A stretch of 64,000 nucleotides of DNA. Origin: Rachicladosporium sp. CCFEE 5018. Its lineage: Eukaryota > Ascomycota > Dothideomycetes > Cladosporiales > Cladosporiaceae. This document shows positions 53,287 through 64,000 of the stretch, in pieces; position 1 is the first letter of the stretch; every line of letters begins with the position of its first letter. The DNA lies in the NCBI GenBank assembly GCA_002077045.2, contig KZ111160.1, positions 38,005 through 102,004 of the forward strand. Reading direction: 5' to 3'. Position numbers and translations under genes: made by a program. The notes under the pieces are model-generated. The model saw only the letters and a list, made by a program, of their open reading frames with translations, had not been told where the DNA came from and searched no databases.

Positions 53287-56277
53287 ATGTCACGTCCTTC
53301 TTTCGCAAACGGCACACCCTGCCCGGTCCCTCCTAGACGCTTGTCCAACACCTCCATGGTATCAGGCTGGGGCGATGAGACGGCAGAGATAGAGTACACG
53401 CGTGTTGTGCGCGCTGAGTTCCAGCATGCGCGACCGAAGCGTCCGAGGAAGCGGGTCGAGCAGGTGAAGATCTTTGAGGATGTGATCGAAGGGGAGGAGC
53501 TGGTGGTGTCGGAACCGGCAGCAGGACGACTGGGAGGGACGCTACTTGGCAGGAGACCACAGCGGAAGACTGGCGGAGTGGTCTTGAACGGGACTGACCG
53601 TGCTGCTGTAATGGGATCCCCAGATCCGTGGGCCCTCGCAGGCGAGGTGCAGAAGCCTGAAGTGAGACGAGCTATGGACAAAGAAGCCCGGAGAAGGACT
53701 ATATTCGTGCCGAACGATGAGACGACTATGATGACTATACATCCCGGCGCGAGGGACATCGAGAGACTAGAGGACACGTTTCAATTGATGAACCTGGAGC
53801 CGAAAGTGTGCCCGATTACAGGAACAGTGGCGATCGAGCGGCCCAGGCCAACGCGACGACCACGGACGTCACTAGCTGCTGCACCGAGACGATTGCCGTT
53901 GCAAATGCTGCAGAGCAAGACGGACAACCTGCCGGACGTGGTTGTGCATGGGAAGAATGGAGGCAAGGAGAATGAGGCGCCTGGTGTTCGTGGAAACGAA
54001 GACCTGAGATATTCGAGAGAACGGACCAGTCCCGGTCTTGTGCAAAAGACCAAGCCGATCCAGGCAAGCCTGTTCGCACCAACAGCTGCCTCTCTAGCCA
54101 GGCAGTCCGCAATGCAGAGAGACGCCGTACCACGTGCACGATCTGGACAAGGATCGTCACCCGCGAACGCCAGTGAGAGGAATAGACTCGATACCGGACG
54201 GGCTGTATCAGTACAGGCTACACGCTCTGTCAAGCCCACCCTGTCACGAGTATCTCCACGACAAAGTCCAGCCAGTTCGGCGAAGATATCGCACCCCAGA
54301 GAGCCCGTACCAAGTAAACACGAGCCAGGGAGAACAAGCAGCCACTACATGTCCGTCGCACAGAAGGCCAGGAGTCTTGTTCAAGCCTTTCCTGTGCTCG
54401 CTACCGATGTGAATCAGCCGGGACTTTATGAGGACAGCTGGCTCGATCACGAGGAAGTCGCTCTCACAGCTGTTGTCAACGAAGTCTTCGATAGCGCGCA
54501 GCCTAGCCCTCTCGCCCGAATAGAGTGTACGACTTCGATACGGGAGAGGTTCATGGAAATCTATCAGAGACCGGAAACCATAGCGCTACATGAGCGTCTA
54601 CAAGCTTCATTGACTTATGGCGCATTGAGCAAGCCGAGCAGCTTCGACCGCGTGCCTGCCTTGACGCAAGACTTGGGAATGCGGAAGCGCTATTTGAGTC
54701 TTTGGCTAGCATCATATGACTCTGCAGCTCTCAGGAATGCGGCCGAAATAGTCGTGGGACGAAGTATTGAACCCTCGGACTCCAGTTGCAACTCGGGCGA
54801 AGCGCCAGATACAGCTTCGCTGGACGTCAAATCATCCCGACGAGGACTGATCAGCTTCCTCGAGACGTTCTTTGTCACCGCTGCGGACGTCAGCGAGTCC
54901 GGACACCGCTCCGACGCTGAAGCACAGCTCCGTGCACGCAACAAGACAATCATCAGAAGCTTGATGCTGATCCATCTCCTCGATCGCGTTGCCATCGCAG
55001 GACCTACTCCGTTCTGCCTTTTCAAGAAGCGGTCGACGCATAAGTCCTCTGCGAGCGTCCTTACAGCGCTAGCAAGCATACTTCTGCCATCGCTGGGCGA
55101 CATCGGACGAGTGCTGCGCCATCTTGAGTACGAGCTATCGTATGTTCAAGACCCATTAGACGAAGTCAGCTACCACATTGACAACATCGCTGTTGATCTC
55201 CGAGATGGGATATTCTTCACACGCCTGGTGGAGATCTTGCTCTTCCCGCGCTCTACAACGAGCAACGAGTCTTTCGCGGACACCACTGGCGACGATATGA
55301 CATTCACCCTTTCCGATGCTACGGTCTTGCTTGCGAGTACAGATAAGGAGCTAAGCGGAGAGCAGGCAAGGCCGCTGTCCCAGCACCTCAAGATGCCCTG
55401 TCTCGGTCACGCGCAGAAAGTCTACAATGTAGACATCGCCTTGAGCGCTCTGCGCGCTCACGCTCGAACTCGCAACCTCGTCCCTGATTACATAACGATC
55501 GCTACGATCGTGCACGGCCACCGCGAACAAACTCTGAATCTACTGTGGTCCCTGATCAGCACACTCGGCATCGATCAGCTGCTCGATCGACGTAGTGTCG
55601 AAGCAGATATTCGTCACCACGCAGCCTCCCGTGAGGCGTTGGAGCACCTCGACACCCTTGGTTTGCTTCATCGCTGGGCAGCCGCGCACTGCACGACAAA
55701 AGGCATCGAGGTTCCCAACGTCACGACCTCCTTCGCCGACGGCAAAGCGTATGATGCCATCATCTCGTCGTTCGTTCCGTTCCTCGCATGTCAGTCCTCC
55801 GACATCCAACGGCCGAGCGCCGGCACCTCGGGACTCCTGCTGCATCTCGGCTGCAATGCGGGCTTCGTCGAGCACCTTCTCCACACATTTAGCATACCGA
55901 GCCGTACTACTACACTGGCCAATCTGACTTACCTGGCGACGAAGCTTCTGCCGCTCGCCTCGCAATATCGCGCAGCGGTCACGATACAGCGCGCCGTGCA
56001 CGCCCGCAGAGCCGGTAGGGTCGCGCATGAGCGTATTGTGCTCATGCGTATGGCGTACGCTTGTGCCGAAGTCGCCATCGCAAAGCAGAAGCTCTACGAT
56101 GCCGCAGTTTGTGCGCAACGGAGATGGAGGGCTTTGCGAGCAGCTCGGGTCGCGAAGCTAAATGCTGATGTTTGCACGTTTCAAAGCGCGGCGAGGGCAT
56201 GGCGCGTGAGCCGCCACGTGCGAATGTGGAAGAAGGGTGGGCGAGCGACTGAGTTCAAGACAGTGGGTGGATGGTGA
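53287..56277 (+). CDS. ASPM/abnormal-spindle-like protein (CH domain and IQ motifs)
   Basis: A single exon of 996 aa. The first ~450 residues are basic and mostly disordered, with repeated Arg/Pro-rich patches. A calponin-homology-type region lies at about 555-720, including SLMLIHLLDRVAIAG and HIDNIAVDLRDGI, the signature of ASPM proteins. It is followed by a second helical segment and C-terminal IQ-like motifs (AAVTIQRAVHARRAG about 895, AVCAQRRWRALRAAR about 940, FQSAARAWRVSR about 965), which would bind calmodulin-type light chains. ASPM proteins focus microtubules at spindle poles. Animal versions have many more IQ repeats; a short IQ tail is normal in fungi. Confidence 0.85.
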   Translation: MSRPSFANGTPCPVPPRRLSNTSMVSGWGDETAEIEYTRVVRAEFQHARPKRPRKRVEQVKIFEDVIEGEELVVSEPAAGRLGGTLLGRRPQRKTGGVVLNGTDRAAVMGSPDPWALAGEVQKPEVRRAMDKEARRRTIFVPNDETTMMTIHPGARDIERLEDTFQLMNLEPKVCPITGTVAIERPRPTRRPRTSLAAAPRRLPLQMLQSKTDNLPDVVVHGKNGGKENEAPGVRGNEDLRYSRERTSPGLVQKTKPIQASLFAPTAASLARQSAMQRDAVPRARSGQGSSPANASERNRLDTGRAVSVQATRSVKPTLSRVSPRQSPASSAKISHPREPVPSKHEPGRTSSHYMSVAQKARSLVQAFPVLATDVNQPGLYEDSWLDHEEVALTAVVNEVFDSAQPSPLARIECTTSIRERFMEIYQRPETIALHERLQASLTYGALSKPSSFDRVPALTQDLGMRKRYLSLWLASYDSAALRNAAEIVVGRSIEPSDSSCNSGEAPDTASLDVKSSRRGLISFLETFFVTAADVSESGHRSDAEAQLRARNKTIIRSLMLIHLLDRVAIAGPTPFCLFKKRSTHKSSASVLTALASILLPSLGDIGRVLRHLEYELSYVQDPLDEVSYHIDNIAVDLRDGIFFTRLVEILLFPRSTTSNESFADTTGDDMTFTLSDATVLLASTDKELSGEQARPLSQHLKMPCLGHAQKVYNVDIALSALRAHARTRNLVPDYITIATIVHGHREQTLNLLWSLISTLGIDQLLDRRSVEADIRHHAASREALEHLDTLGLLHRWAAAHCTTKGIEVPNVTTSFADGKAYDAIISSFVPFLACQSSDIQRPSAGTSGLLLHLGCNAGFVEHLLHTFSIPSRTTTLANLTYLATKLLPLASQYRAAVTIQRAVHARRAGRVAHERIVLMRMAYACAEVAIAKQKLYDAAVCAQRRWRALRAARVAKLNADVCTFQSAARAWRVSRHVRMWKKGGRATEFKTVGGW

Positions 56278-57282
56278 TTGAGCGGGAGATAGCGAGACGG
56301 TCATTGTAGACAACACCAATTCTCGTCCTTGAGTATAGAGCACCGCAAAATCGTCTGTGGCTATCACAGAAAGACCCTCCCGGTTACTTGTCCGACCTCA
56401 TGTCACGATTGCAGCCCTCGTCAATGGTAAGATTGCGGATCCCTGATATCTGAATCATCGGATGAACTAGTATGAACGTGGGTAATGGTCCTATGAGCCA
56501 CATCAGCATCCCACTGGCACGGAACAGCGAGCTTTGGAGATCGTCTTACCGTATCTACTTTCACTATCCGTCCCATCTTATTGGCGGCAACAGTATTGAC
56601 CTTGATGATACACTGGTTACATGCCGCACTCACCTTGATGGTTTTGTGAGGCAGGACCTTGTTCGCGCATTCCGACTGGCCGCCCTCGCAGACGGTCAGC
56701 CTTTGTGTCGCGTAGTCTTCACCACGTTAACATCTGATCTTCCTCCATGAGTTGCCGCCCTTGTGTCCGAATTGTGGCGCAAGAGCGGTCGTGTAGGACT
56801 CGGTTCTGATGTGGTGATGGCATGACGGACAGATTATGTTGGTTGCGCTTCCACCTTGACACATTCTCTCGAGTTAATAGATATCGTGACAAGCATGTGG
56901 AGATGAGGAAGGATCTCTGGGGATCACGAGCCCATAAAGCAGTCCTAGATACAGACATGCGAGGCTGGCGAAGGCTAATCCTGGTCGCCTCGTTTTATCG
57001 CTCAATCAGGAGAGGTGATGCGCAGCCTTGTGGAGGAGCTGAGCGACCGTCCAGGCACACATGCATGCACCTGGTGTCGCAGCCAACACATCTGGTGGTG
57101 ATGCGTACCCGAGAGGATCGCAATCTGGTCACCTGCCTCCTACACGTTCATGCATAGCGAAGGTCCTGTAGATATGAGTGCTACATTATAGCACACACCC
57201 AACGCCCAAATGACTGCATTATAACACACGGTTGAAGCTTGATTCGCGCGGTCGATTATCGCGTGCACTGTGACGTAAAACC
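56278..57282. other. Gene-free 1-kb stretch beside the HET gene
   Basis: No convincing gene in 1005 bp; the two short plus-strand frames (56472-56750 and 56822-57157) lack any recognisable protein character. A short motif, CATTATARCACAC, occurs twice near 57185 and 57220. This is the left edge of the accessory HET-MFS pair. Confidence 0.5.
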
Positions 57283-59349
57283 TCAGATCAGTCGCACAGG
57301 CTGCGGCTCTGTATTGTCAAGGAACTGCACTTCATTGCCTGCCTCTCCAATTTGTACGGGTAACATCATGGTTCCTACTCGCCGGAAGCTACCAGGCTGA
57401 TCATGAGCAGTCTCCAGCAGAAGACATTCTGTAGTTTCTCGTGTGTAGCAGACAATACGAATGGGCAAAGCGTGAACGTGGCTGGATGGTATATATTCTC
57501 GGTCGTTGGAGTGCCCTCTGCCGTAGAACTCGACGCCATCGAGGCTTATCTGCAGTGCACCGCGGTCATCTGGCTGCCGTTGAACGACCTTGACCAAGTG
57601 GAGTTTGCCCCACAGTGTCAGACTTGCAGATCTCAAGCCGCCCATGACATCTTTGCTTTCTGGGACAATATCAACAGCAATGACCGATATTTGTGATGGC
57701 GCTACCGGCGGCTGGTCAATGAAGTAAACGGGGCAAGTCATCGGTGCCCACGACCAGCTCGGTGCTATCCATTGAGAAGGGCGATCCGTTGTGCGTATTG
57801 GAGATAGCTCGGTAGTGTAGTCCAAGTCTGGCCACCACAATAGACCGTTCTCGAGATCGTTGAGCCACAAGCCTGCGACGTAGGTATCGCCAAGTAATTG
57901 CCCGACTTCGTGTGCGACTCCAGATATGGCCGAGAATGTATCGCGGGGATATGTGATGCTTCTAGCACTGTACTGACCCACCATTGAGTACCAGCATTGC
58001 AACAATTCATTGCGCGACAGAGTTGTGCCAACTGTATCACGTGGAATGAAACGGCCCACACGTCCAACGATTGATGCCAAAGGTCGATCGTCTTCAATCC
58101 AGTCTGTGGTACGGCACTCCATGAAGAGAATGGTCTCTGTGACGTGCAAAGTCCGTCGGGCCAAATTGCGTTCTTGAAAGGTCCATCGCTTCTTGTTCCA
58201 GGGGGATAGCTCTACATTGGAGAACAGCTCGTTGTACCTCATAAGTGTCGGGTTTGCAACAAGCATGAATGTCCCACTCGAATTTCCTGGTTCTATCCTT
58301 GGGTACTTAAAAGAAACTTCGTCATTGCAACGCGGCTGTAAAAATCCGTCGTTTGCTGAACAAGACCTGGTAGCGGCTAGGGTAAAGTAGGCGTGGGCAT
58401 AGATGAGATGCATTAGAGACGACTCATGTGCCCAGTCGTGAGGGTCATCCTGTGCGATGCAGAGCGCGTCGATCCAAAGATACTTCACTCCGAGCGCGCA
58501 GCACATACGTATGGCATCCCGGAAAGTCGCTGGTAAAGAGTCCAAGCGGATCTTGGGTACGTGCAGCGATTGACTGGTCGTGACAGTGAAATTCGCACCA
58601 CTCCCCCACGCGTAGCTCAGAGCCACGTACTTGCACGGGTGCGGTATGCCTTCGGTGTGTCCGAGTGTGACATGCTCATCGGACGTATCGCCTAAGATGA
58701 GCAAGCGCGTGGGAACAAATCCTCGATCGTTATTGACCTGGCACGCAGCGTGACCGTGCAAGCATTGATCAACGAAGTCCTGTATTTCGCGCACATTTCG
58801 GGGAGAGAGAGGATCCTTCAGGATGGGGCGTCTACGCAGACCGCCAAGGGTTGCAGCACAAGAATCTGACAGGACACTACTCAGTAGAAGCTACTCTTGG
58901 CCTGAACATGCGACTCACCTACCTTCGGCTGCCCTTATGTGGAAAGGTATCTCCATCGGCACATCACCCAGGCTTGGAACATATATTTGGAAACTAAGCT
59001 CGTATGGAGCGTCCTGAGCGAGTTTGTAAGAGTCGGCCAAGATGTCGTTTTCACGACGCATAGCGAAGGTGTCGATATAGCATGGGAATGCTTGCAAGTC
59101 AGACAGACGCGTGTAGCCATGATCTTTAATCCATTCTGGGAACACGACTTGGAGCTGCCGTCTCAGCATCTGGCACATGTCGCAGCCGGATGCGGCTGAT
59201 GCAGCCAACGCGGGCAAGTCGGGCAGCACATCATCTTGGCCGTACTTATATTGATGATGTCCGAGGTGCTCACCAGCCTTGGGGACGATCTGTGCCGGGA
59301 GAGGTGGCACTATGCTGGTCGGTATAAGCCGGCAGTACGAGCACTTCAT
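57283..59349 (-). CDS. HET-domain (heterokaryon incompatibility) protein
   Basis: Exon 1 (59349-58923) and exon 2 (58865-57283), with a 57-bp intron, encode 669 aa. The N-terminus has a Cys-rich start (MKCSYCRLIP) and SGCDMCQMLRRQL, common in this class. The HET domain runs from about residue 220 to 305, with YVALSYAWG, LPATFRDAIRMCCALGVKYLWIDALCIAQDD and HLIYAHAYFTLAAT. The C-terminal ~350 residues include WTFQERNLARRTLHV and PSWSWAP, typical of HET proteins. HET proteins can trigger cell death after fusion of unlike hyphae; whether this one does is unknown, and most genomes have dozens. Divergent from the MFS gene. Confidence 0.92.
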
Positions 59350-59718
59350 GATTCCGCAATGCGGATAAGGGAGTGGCTTTAATCTTGCCCATCAGGAGTA
59401 GCTCTGATGGAACGACGAGGCTCGCGTCCACCTTCGCGTCCACCTCGAGGGCTGTGTCGTGACATGAGGTCTTGGGTGGAGAGGACGTTCAGAATTATGC
59501 CTGATTGCCTGAGTCGGACGCGACGTCTGCAACCCATCAACCCCACTCTCTCGACGACGATCCCTTTCACGACATGTCATCGGGTTGTCCACCCGTATCT
59601 CTGTGGATCAGGATTAATATCTTGACCCATGTAGCAGTATCCACACGCTCACGGTAAGTATACTTTGATTCATTTCTAAGTTCCTCAAGCCCGATGGTTT
59701 GAGAACGCGGCAGACACG
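59350..59718. promoter_or_regulatory. Divergent promoter of HET and MFS genes
   Basis: 369 bp between two outward-facing start codons. No specific element is recognised. Confidence 0.45.
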
Positions 59719-61660
59719 ATGGACGAGAAAGGTATCAGCCGGCCTGTCCCAGGCGACAAAACCGCGCTCGAATCTGGCTCCCTTGAGATCGACAAAGTCG
59801 CAGAGCGAAACCTGGTCCGCAAGCTCGATATTCACATCATACCTGGTGAGTAATGTTCCTCATCCATGGAAAAAAGGATCAGTGGTCCTCATCTCTGATC
59901 AACAGTGGTGATGCTGCTCTATCTGCTGTCATTCCTTGATCGGTAGGTCTCCCGGCCTTCCTCAATTTCTCGAAACTCCAACAACTCCTCTGCGACTGCC
60001 AACACTCGCAATGCAGCGGATCTGAAGCGAAGTGCTAATGAAACGAACTCTGCTCCTGCCGTGGGCTAGCCGTGAAGTCGCACGTTCCATAGTGTTGCAA
60101 TGATGTGCGACATTGCGTTGTTACGACCGAGCCGACCTTATGGATTAGCGAAGCAGCCGAACAGCAGCTTTGTCACACCTGTATCGACTAACGATTATGT
60201 CCACAGTGTCAATATAGGCAATGCTCGTCTTTACGGCCTTCAAGAGGACCTCAAGATGGACAGCCAGCAGTATCAGATCGCGGTGTCGATCCTGTTCGTC
60301 ACCTACATCCTTTCGGAGCTACCGTCGAATCTAGTACTAAAAAAGTACGTCTCGCCTTCGCGCTGGATCGCCTTCATCACTACAAGCTGGGGCATCATCG
60401 CAACCTTGACAGGTGTGTGTCAGAGCTATGGTGGCCTGATAGCGTGTCGCTTGCTACTCGGTGCCGTCGAAGGCGGTCTGGTACGTACGCTCTCGAGCGA
60501 AGCTATCGTGATGTGAACTCGCTGACTGCTCCGAAGTTCCCTGGCTGTGCGATCTATCTTACGCTATACTACACCAAGCACGACTTGGCTCTACGCATAG
60601 GTTATCTCTTTGTGTCTGCTGCTCTTGCGGGAGCCTGTGGCGGTCTGCTAGCCTATGGAATCGGCTACATGGACGGCATCGCAGGCCTCCGAGGCTGGCG
60701 GTGGATCATGATCCTCGAAGGTCTCCCTACATTCGTCCTGGGCGTTGCGTCCTGGTGGCTTCTTGCTGACAGTCCCGAGACGGCGTACTACCTCAACGCT
60801 GAGGAGAAGGCGCTTGTAGTCAGACGCCGGGAGGCTCAGCTCGGTGTTTCTGATGTCTTTGATTGGAAAGACGTGCGCAAAGGTCTGAAGGACTGGAAAA
60901 TCTACGTCTTCTCGGCTGGCCAATTCTGTCAGGACACGATGCTTTACGGATATTCAACTTTTCTTCCTACGATCATCAAAGCCATTCGCCCGCAAAGCTC
61001 GTCGGCTATCGTGCAAGTCCTGACCATACCATGCTACGCTTTGGGCGCGATAACCTACATGGCTGCCGCGCGATACAGCGACTGGAAGCAAATTCGTGGC
61101 CCAATCGTGCTGCTCTTCGGCATGATATCTGTCCTTGGGTACGCACTGCTCATCTCAGAAGCTAGTTCGGGCGTACACTACGCGGGGTGCTTTTTTGTAG
61201 CCATGGGATTGTGAGCATTGACCTGCAGCGCGATGTCGAAGTTACCATTGACAATCGCAGATACGTTGTAGTAGGCATACCACTTGCATGGCTACCAAGT
61301 AATAACCCGCGATATGGCAAGCGGACGACGGCAACTGGATTGCAGCTCACGATAGGAAATACATCTGGAATCATGGCGAGCTTCGTAAGTGTCCCTTGAC
61401 TACATGGCGTGGCCAAACAGATCGCTGACAGCACGTAGCTTTATCCCTCAAGCGAAGGACCGCGTTATGTACGAGGTCATGCGGTGACAATGTCTCTTGT
61501 TGCCTTTGGCAGCCTGCTGTACACTGCGATGTACTTCTACTTTGCGCGAGAGAACAAGCAGAGGGCGGCCGGGACGCGAGACGAGCTTATGGCAGGGTTG
61601 AGCGACGACGAGGTATTAGCCTTGGGAGACGAGAATCCCAGGTTTGTGTTCAGCAAGTAA
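59719..61660 (+). CDS. MFS transporter of the allantoate-permease (ACS) family
   Basis: Six exons (59719-59845, 59906-59942, 60207-60480, 60537-61210, 61261-61384, 61439-61660) join in frame to 485 aa. After a hydrophilic N-terminus come the family signatures MLLYLLSFLDRVNIGNAR, MDSQQYQIAVSILFVTYI, LLGAVEGGLFPG, RGWRWIMILEG and LADSPETAYYL. The DAL5-like family imports organic anions such as allantoate, nicotinate or pantothenate by proton symport across the plasma membrane; the substrate here is open. Around twelve hydrophobic segments are expected, and those before the central loop are clear. Intron 2 is long (264 bp) compared with the other introns of 50-60 bp. Usually placed in accessory regions, and here paired with a HET gene. 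Confidence 0.88.
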
Positions 61661-62027
61661 TACAACGCTGTACTGTAGCATATGCTGTAGCTTTACCAAC
61701 GCCGAACGCATCCCATCACAGACTGCAACCTGCTCAATGCAATAATCGATGATGTACACAGGCACGGTAGGGAGAGCTGAGTTTCTGTGAACGGGTACGA
61801 CGGCAAGGAATTGCTTACGTGTACTCGCCGATTGGACACACCATGCCGATTCCTTTGCTTTCATCCCTTTGCCCAAATCCTAACTATATCCTTCATTAAG
61901 TTGCTGCTGTTGTTAGCCATCACGTCGAGAAGTATCCGGTCTAGTTCTCGCTTGCTTCGCTTCCCATTTCTACGGCTCGGTATCACTACAGTGCCGAGAG
62001 TCCAAGTCATCAGGTTGCGCATACAAC
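61661..62027. other. Intergenic between MFS gene and NEP1
   Basis: 367 bp; presumably MFS 3' UTR and NEP1 promoter. Nothing else is seen. Confidence 0.5.
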
Positions 62028-63097
62028 ATGGCTTCCAAAGGTGCATCAGATGGAGGTGTGAAATTGGACGTCGCTCAGGTAGAAGACATTGCGGACGCAT
62101 CATACATTGGTCGTCGACCATCGTCGTCTGGGCGCGATACTAAGAGGATCAGTGAGTTACAACGCTCCTTCCCCTCATCAGACGGCAAGCTGCATGAAAT
62201 TTCTGCGCCTGCCGTCTCGTGTCTTCGCGACCACCTCTTTCTGCTGCACAACCAGCACGATCGAGTCTACAACTCCTGCATATTGCACAGCGAGCACCTT
62301 TCAACAAGGCCCTCGCAATGGCTGACAAGAGACGCGTCCTACCCACAGGAACGCAAACGCAATCCCTTCCTCCGCCCGCACTTCCTCAATTGGTTGCAGA
62401 GCAACATGTCCCTGTGGCCTCGAGCGATGAAGACACCAAGCGACTGATCGTCGTTCTGTCGAACGCCAGCCTCGAGACGTACAAGGCAAGTCATGGTCCA
62501 CCTGGCCGAAATGGCGCAAAAGACGACAAGTACTCGCTACTGAACAGCGACGAGCACATTGGTGTAATGCGCAAGATGAACCGCGACATCTCAGACGCCC
62601 GACCAGACATCACGCATCAATGCCTGCTCACGCTTCTCGACTCGCCCATCAACAAAGCCGGCAAGCTGCAGATCTACATCCACACAGCCAAAGGCGTGCT
62701 CATCGAAGTCTCACCCACCGTCCGCATCCCGCGAACATTCAAGCGCTTCGCCGGTCTCATGGTGCAGCTCTTGCATAAGCTCTCGATCCGATCTACTACA
62801 TCGCAAGAGAAGCTGCTGAAGGTGATCAAGAACCCGATCACGGACCATCTTCAACCGAACTGCCGGAAGGTGACGCTGTCGTTCGATGCGGAGGTGGTCA
62901 GGGTGAGGGATTACATCCATGATCTTGGGCCAAAGGAGAGCGTCTGCGTCTTTGTTGGCGCTATGGCGAAGGGTACGGACAACTTTGCGGATCAGTTCAA
63001 GGACGATGCGATCAGTATTAGCAACTACAGTTTGAGTGCCAGTGTGGCATGTAGCAAGTTTTGTCACGCGGCTGAGGATGTTTGGGATATCATCTAG
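62028..63097 (+). CDS. NEP1: 18S rRNA pseudouridine N1-methyltransferase
   Basis: Nep1/Emg1 is a SPOUT methyltransferase that adds N1-methyl to a specific pseudouridine of 18S rRNA in the nucleolus and is required for 40S assembly. My model joins exon 1 (62028-62151, donor GTGAGT) to exon 2 (62295-63097), giving 308 aa; the acceptor is less certain than the donor. Family sequence starts at RLIVVLSNASLE and includes YSLLNSDEH, RPDITHQCLLTLLDSPINKAG, IEVSPTVRIPRTFKRF and VFVGAMAKG, the SAM-binding knot. The N-terminal extension is basic and disordered, as usual. It is convergent with RPA34, with 184 bp between stops. Confidence 0.92.
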
Positions 63098-63281
63098 AGG
63101 CACTGCGGTGAAGTGAGCAACGCTAAGCGAGCGGAGGAAGTTGGAAGGGCGCTACTTGTAGTATGGATGATTGTTGGCAGCTATCGCAATTGTATGGGAT
63201 ATCGATGTTGGCGCTGCTACAATGTATGCCTGGTTGGACGTCCACCCTCGGAATCTGTCCTTAGTCGAATCGAGACAAGGC

Positions 63282-64000
63282 CTACGCCTTCGCAGCCTTC
63301 CTTTCTGACTTGCCTTCCTCTTTCTCCTTGCCCTTCTCCTTCTTGCGATTCTCCTTCAGATCAGGCCCATTTGGCACTTTCACTTCGCTCTTTCCATTCA
63401 CCTCCGGGATCGCATTGTCACCGCCCTTTGCCTTCCGAAAGCCCTTTCCGGTGTCTGCCATTGGTCCCTCGGCTTCGTCATCCTCACTTTCACTGCCACT
63501 GCCAATCCTCCCGGCCTCCCCTTTGCCGAATCCAGGCGGCCGATAACGCATCTTCAGCCCTCGTGGCTGCTCTCTAACCCTGCTGATTGCTGGCAGCTTG
63601 ATCTCCGCGGCTTTCTCGCTACCCGTCACCTGACTCGCCTGCTTTCCACTCAGCTCTGGCAACTCCACGACTTCCCTCATCTGCAGCGTCCGACTGATAG
63701 GTTGCGAAACGGGTGTGTAGCTCTCCGATGTAGGGAGCAGAACGGTCGTCGCTGTCGCCGATGGGAGTGCAGTGAGGGAGTAGCGGGCGGACTTGTGCGT
63801 CAGCACTGGCGTGCCCTTCTCAATTACTTCGAAAGACGCCTCGGTCAGGGCGCTGATCGGGAGGTGAGACGGCGCCGTGATGTGCCAAATCTGCTTCCCT
63901 GCGAGAGAGGATCGAGGTATACTAGAGGTGGGCAGTGTGGGTACACGGGTATAGCCTGGAGGTGCAAGAAAAGGCTGTGTGGGTAGCGAGGGTGGTGCGG
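63282..64000 (-). CDS. RPA34: RNA polymerase I subunit RPA34 (A34.5), 5'-truncated by window edge
   Basis: The frame is open from the window edge to the stop at 63282, about 239 codons. It begins within a Pro/Ser-rich region (FLAPPGYTRV) and has GKQIWHITAPSHLPI, the opening of the A34.5 dimerisation domain. Next come SARYSLTAL and a strand-rich segment, then a long Lys/Glu-rich tail (KKEKGKEKEEGKSERK) with acidic patches. A34.5 pairs with A49 as a TFIIF-like module of RNA polymerase I in the nucleolus. The charged tail and overall layout match fungal members. The start codon lies outside the window. Confidence 0.82.
   Translation of the reverse strand, partial: APPSLPTQPFLAPPGYTRVPTLPTSSIPRSSLAGKQIWHITAPSHLPISALTEASFEVIEKGTPVLTHKSARYSLTALPSATATTVLLPTSESYTPVSQPISRTLQMREVVELPELSGKQASQVTGSEKAAEIKLPAISRVREQPRGLKMRYRPPGFGKGEAGRIGSGSESEDDEAEGPMADTGKGFRKAKGGDNAIPEVNGKSEVKVPNGPDLKENRKKEKGKEKEEGKSERKAAKA

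Noticed and set aside
1..64000. tRNA, rRNA, transposon, telomere or centromere repeats, biosynthetic core genes
   Set aside because: Scanned by eye on both strands; no cloverleaf-like A/B-box pair, transposase, long terminal repeat, telomere-type repeat, or PKS/NRPS/terpene synthase gene was found.

Overview
The window is fungal nuclear DNA. Genes are short and spliced, most introns are 45-70 bp with GT...AG ends and CTAAC/CTNAC-like branch sites, and spacing is compact. The gene families (HET domain, GFA, FSH1-type hydrolase, bioF/bioDA biotin genes, RSC bromodomain protein) point to a filamentous ascomycete or black yeast. A Dothideomycete is my best guess, but that is inference. No bacterial-type operons, rRNA, tRNA or CRISPR were seen.

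The main feature is a near-tandem repeat with a period of about 24.28 kb. Unit A (1-19822) and unit B (24283-44103) carry the same genes in the same order and orientation: OTU1, bioF, bioDA, an FSH1-like hydrolase, a mitochondrial LEA-like protein, a HAD dehalogenase, a RING-like zinc-finger protein, a GFA protein, a carboxylesterase, two proteins of unknown role (one with a VOC domain) and the 3' part of a coiled-coil gene. Divergence is patchy: long identical tracts sit beside stretches that barely align. Unit A ends at a 100-N gap (19823-19922). Unit B ends 88 bp further along the same gene at a second 100-N gap (44192-44291). This fits either two haplotypes of a heterozygous diploid placed end to end in one scaffold, or a real segmental duplication. 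Lesions differ between units: FSH1 is frameshifted only in A, bioDA only in B, and the carboxylesterase is broken in both by different mutations.

Between the units (19923-24147) lie the 3' end of an unrecognised gene and an RSC1/RSC2-type chromatin-remodelling subunit, which is divergent from the intact OTU1. To the right of unit B the sequence is single copy: two unrecognised genes, a D-serine dehydratase-like enzyme, a GGA clathrin adaptor, TSR3, an ASPM-like spindle protein, a small accessory pair (HET-domain protein and an MFS transporter), NEP1/EMG1, and the 3' end of the RNA polymerase I subunit RPA34.

Functional links: bioF and bioDA diverge from one 240-bp promoter and together cover the last steps of biotin synthesis up to dethiobiotin. 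BioF ends in -AKL, a peroxisomal targeting tripeptide. TSR3 and NEP1 act in succession on the same hypermodified 18S rRNA nucleotide, and RPA34 serves rRNA transcription, so the right arm is mildly enriched for ribosome-production genes.
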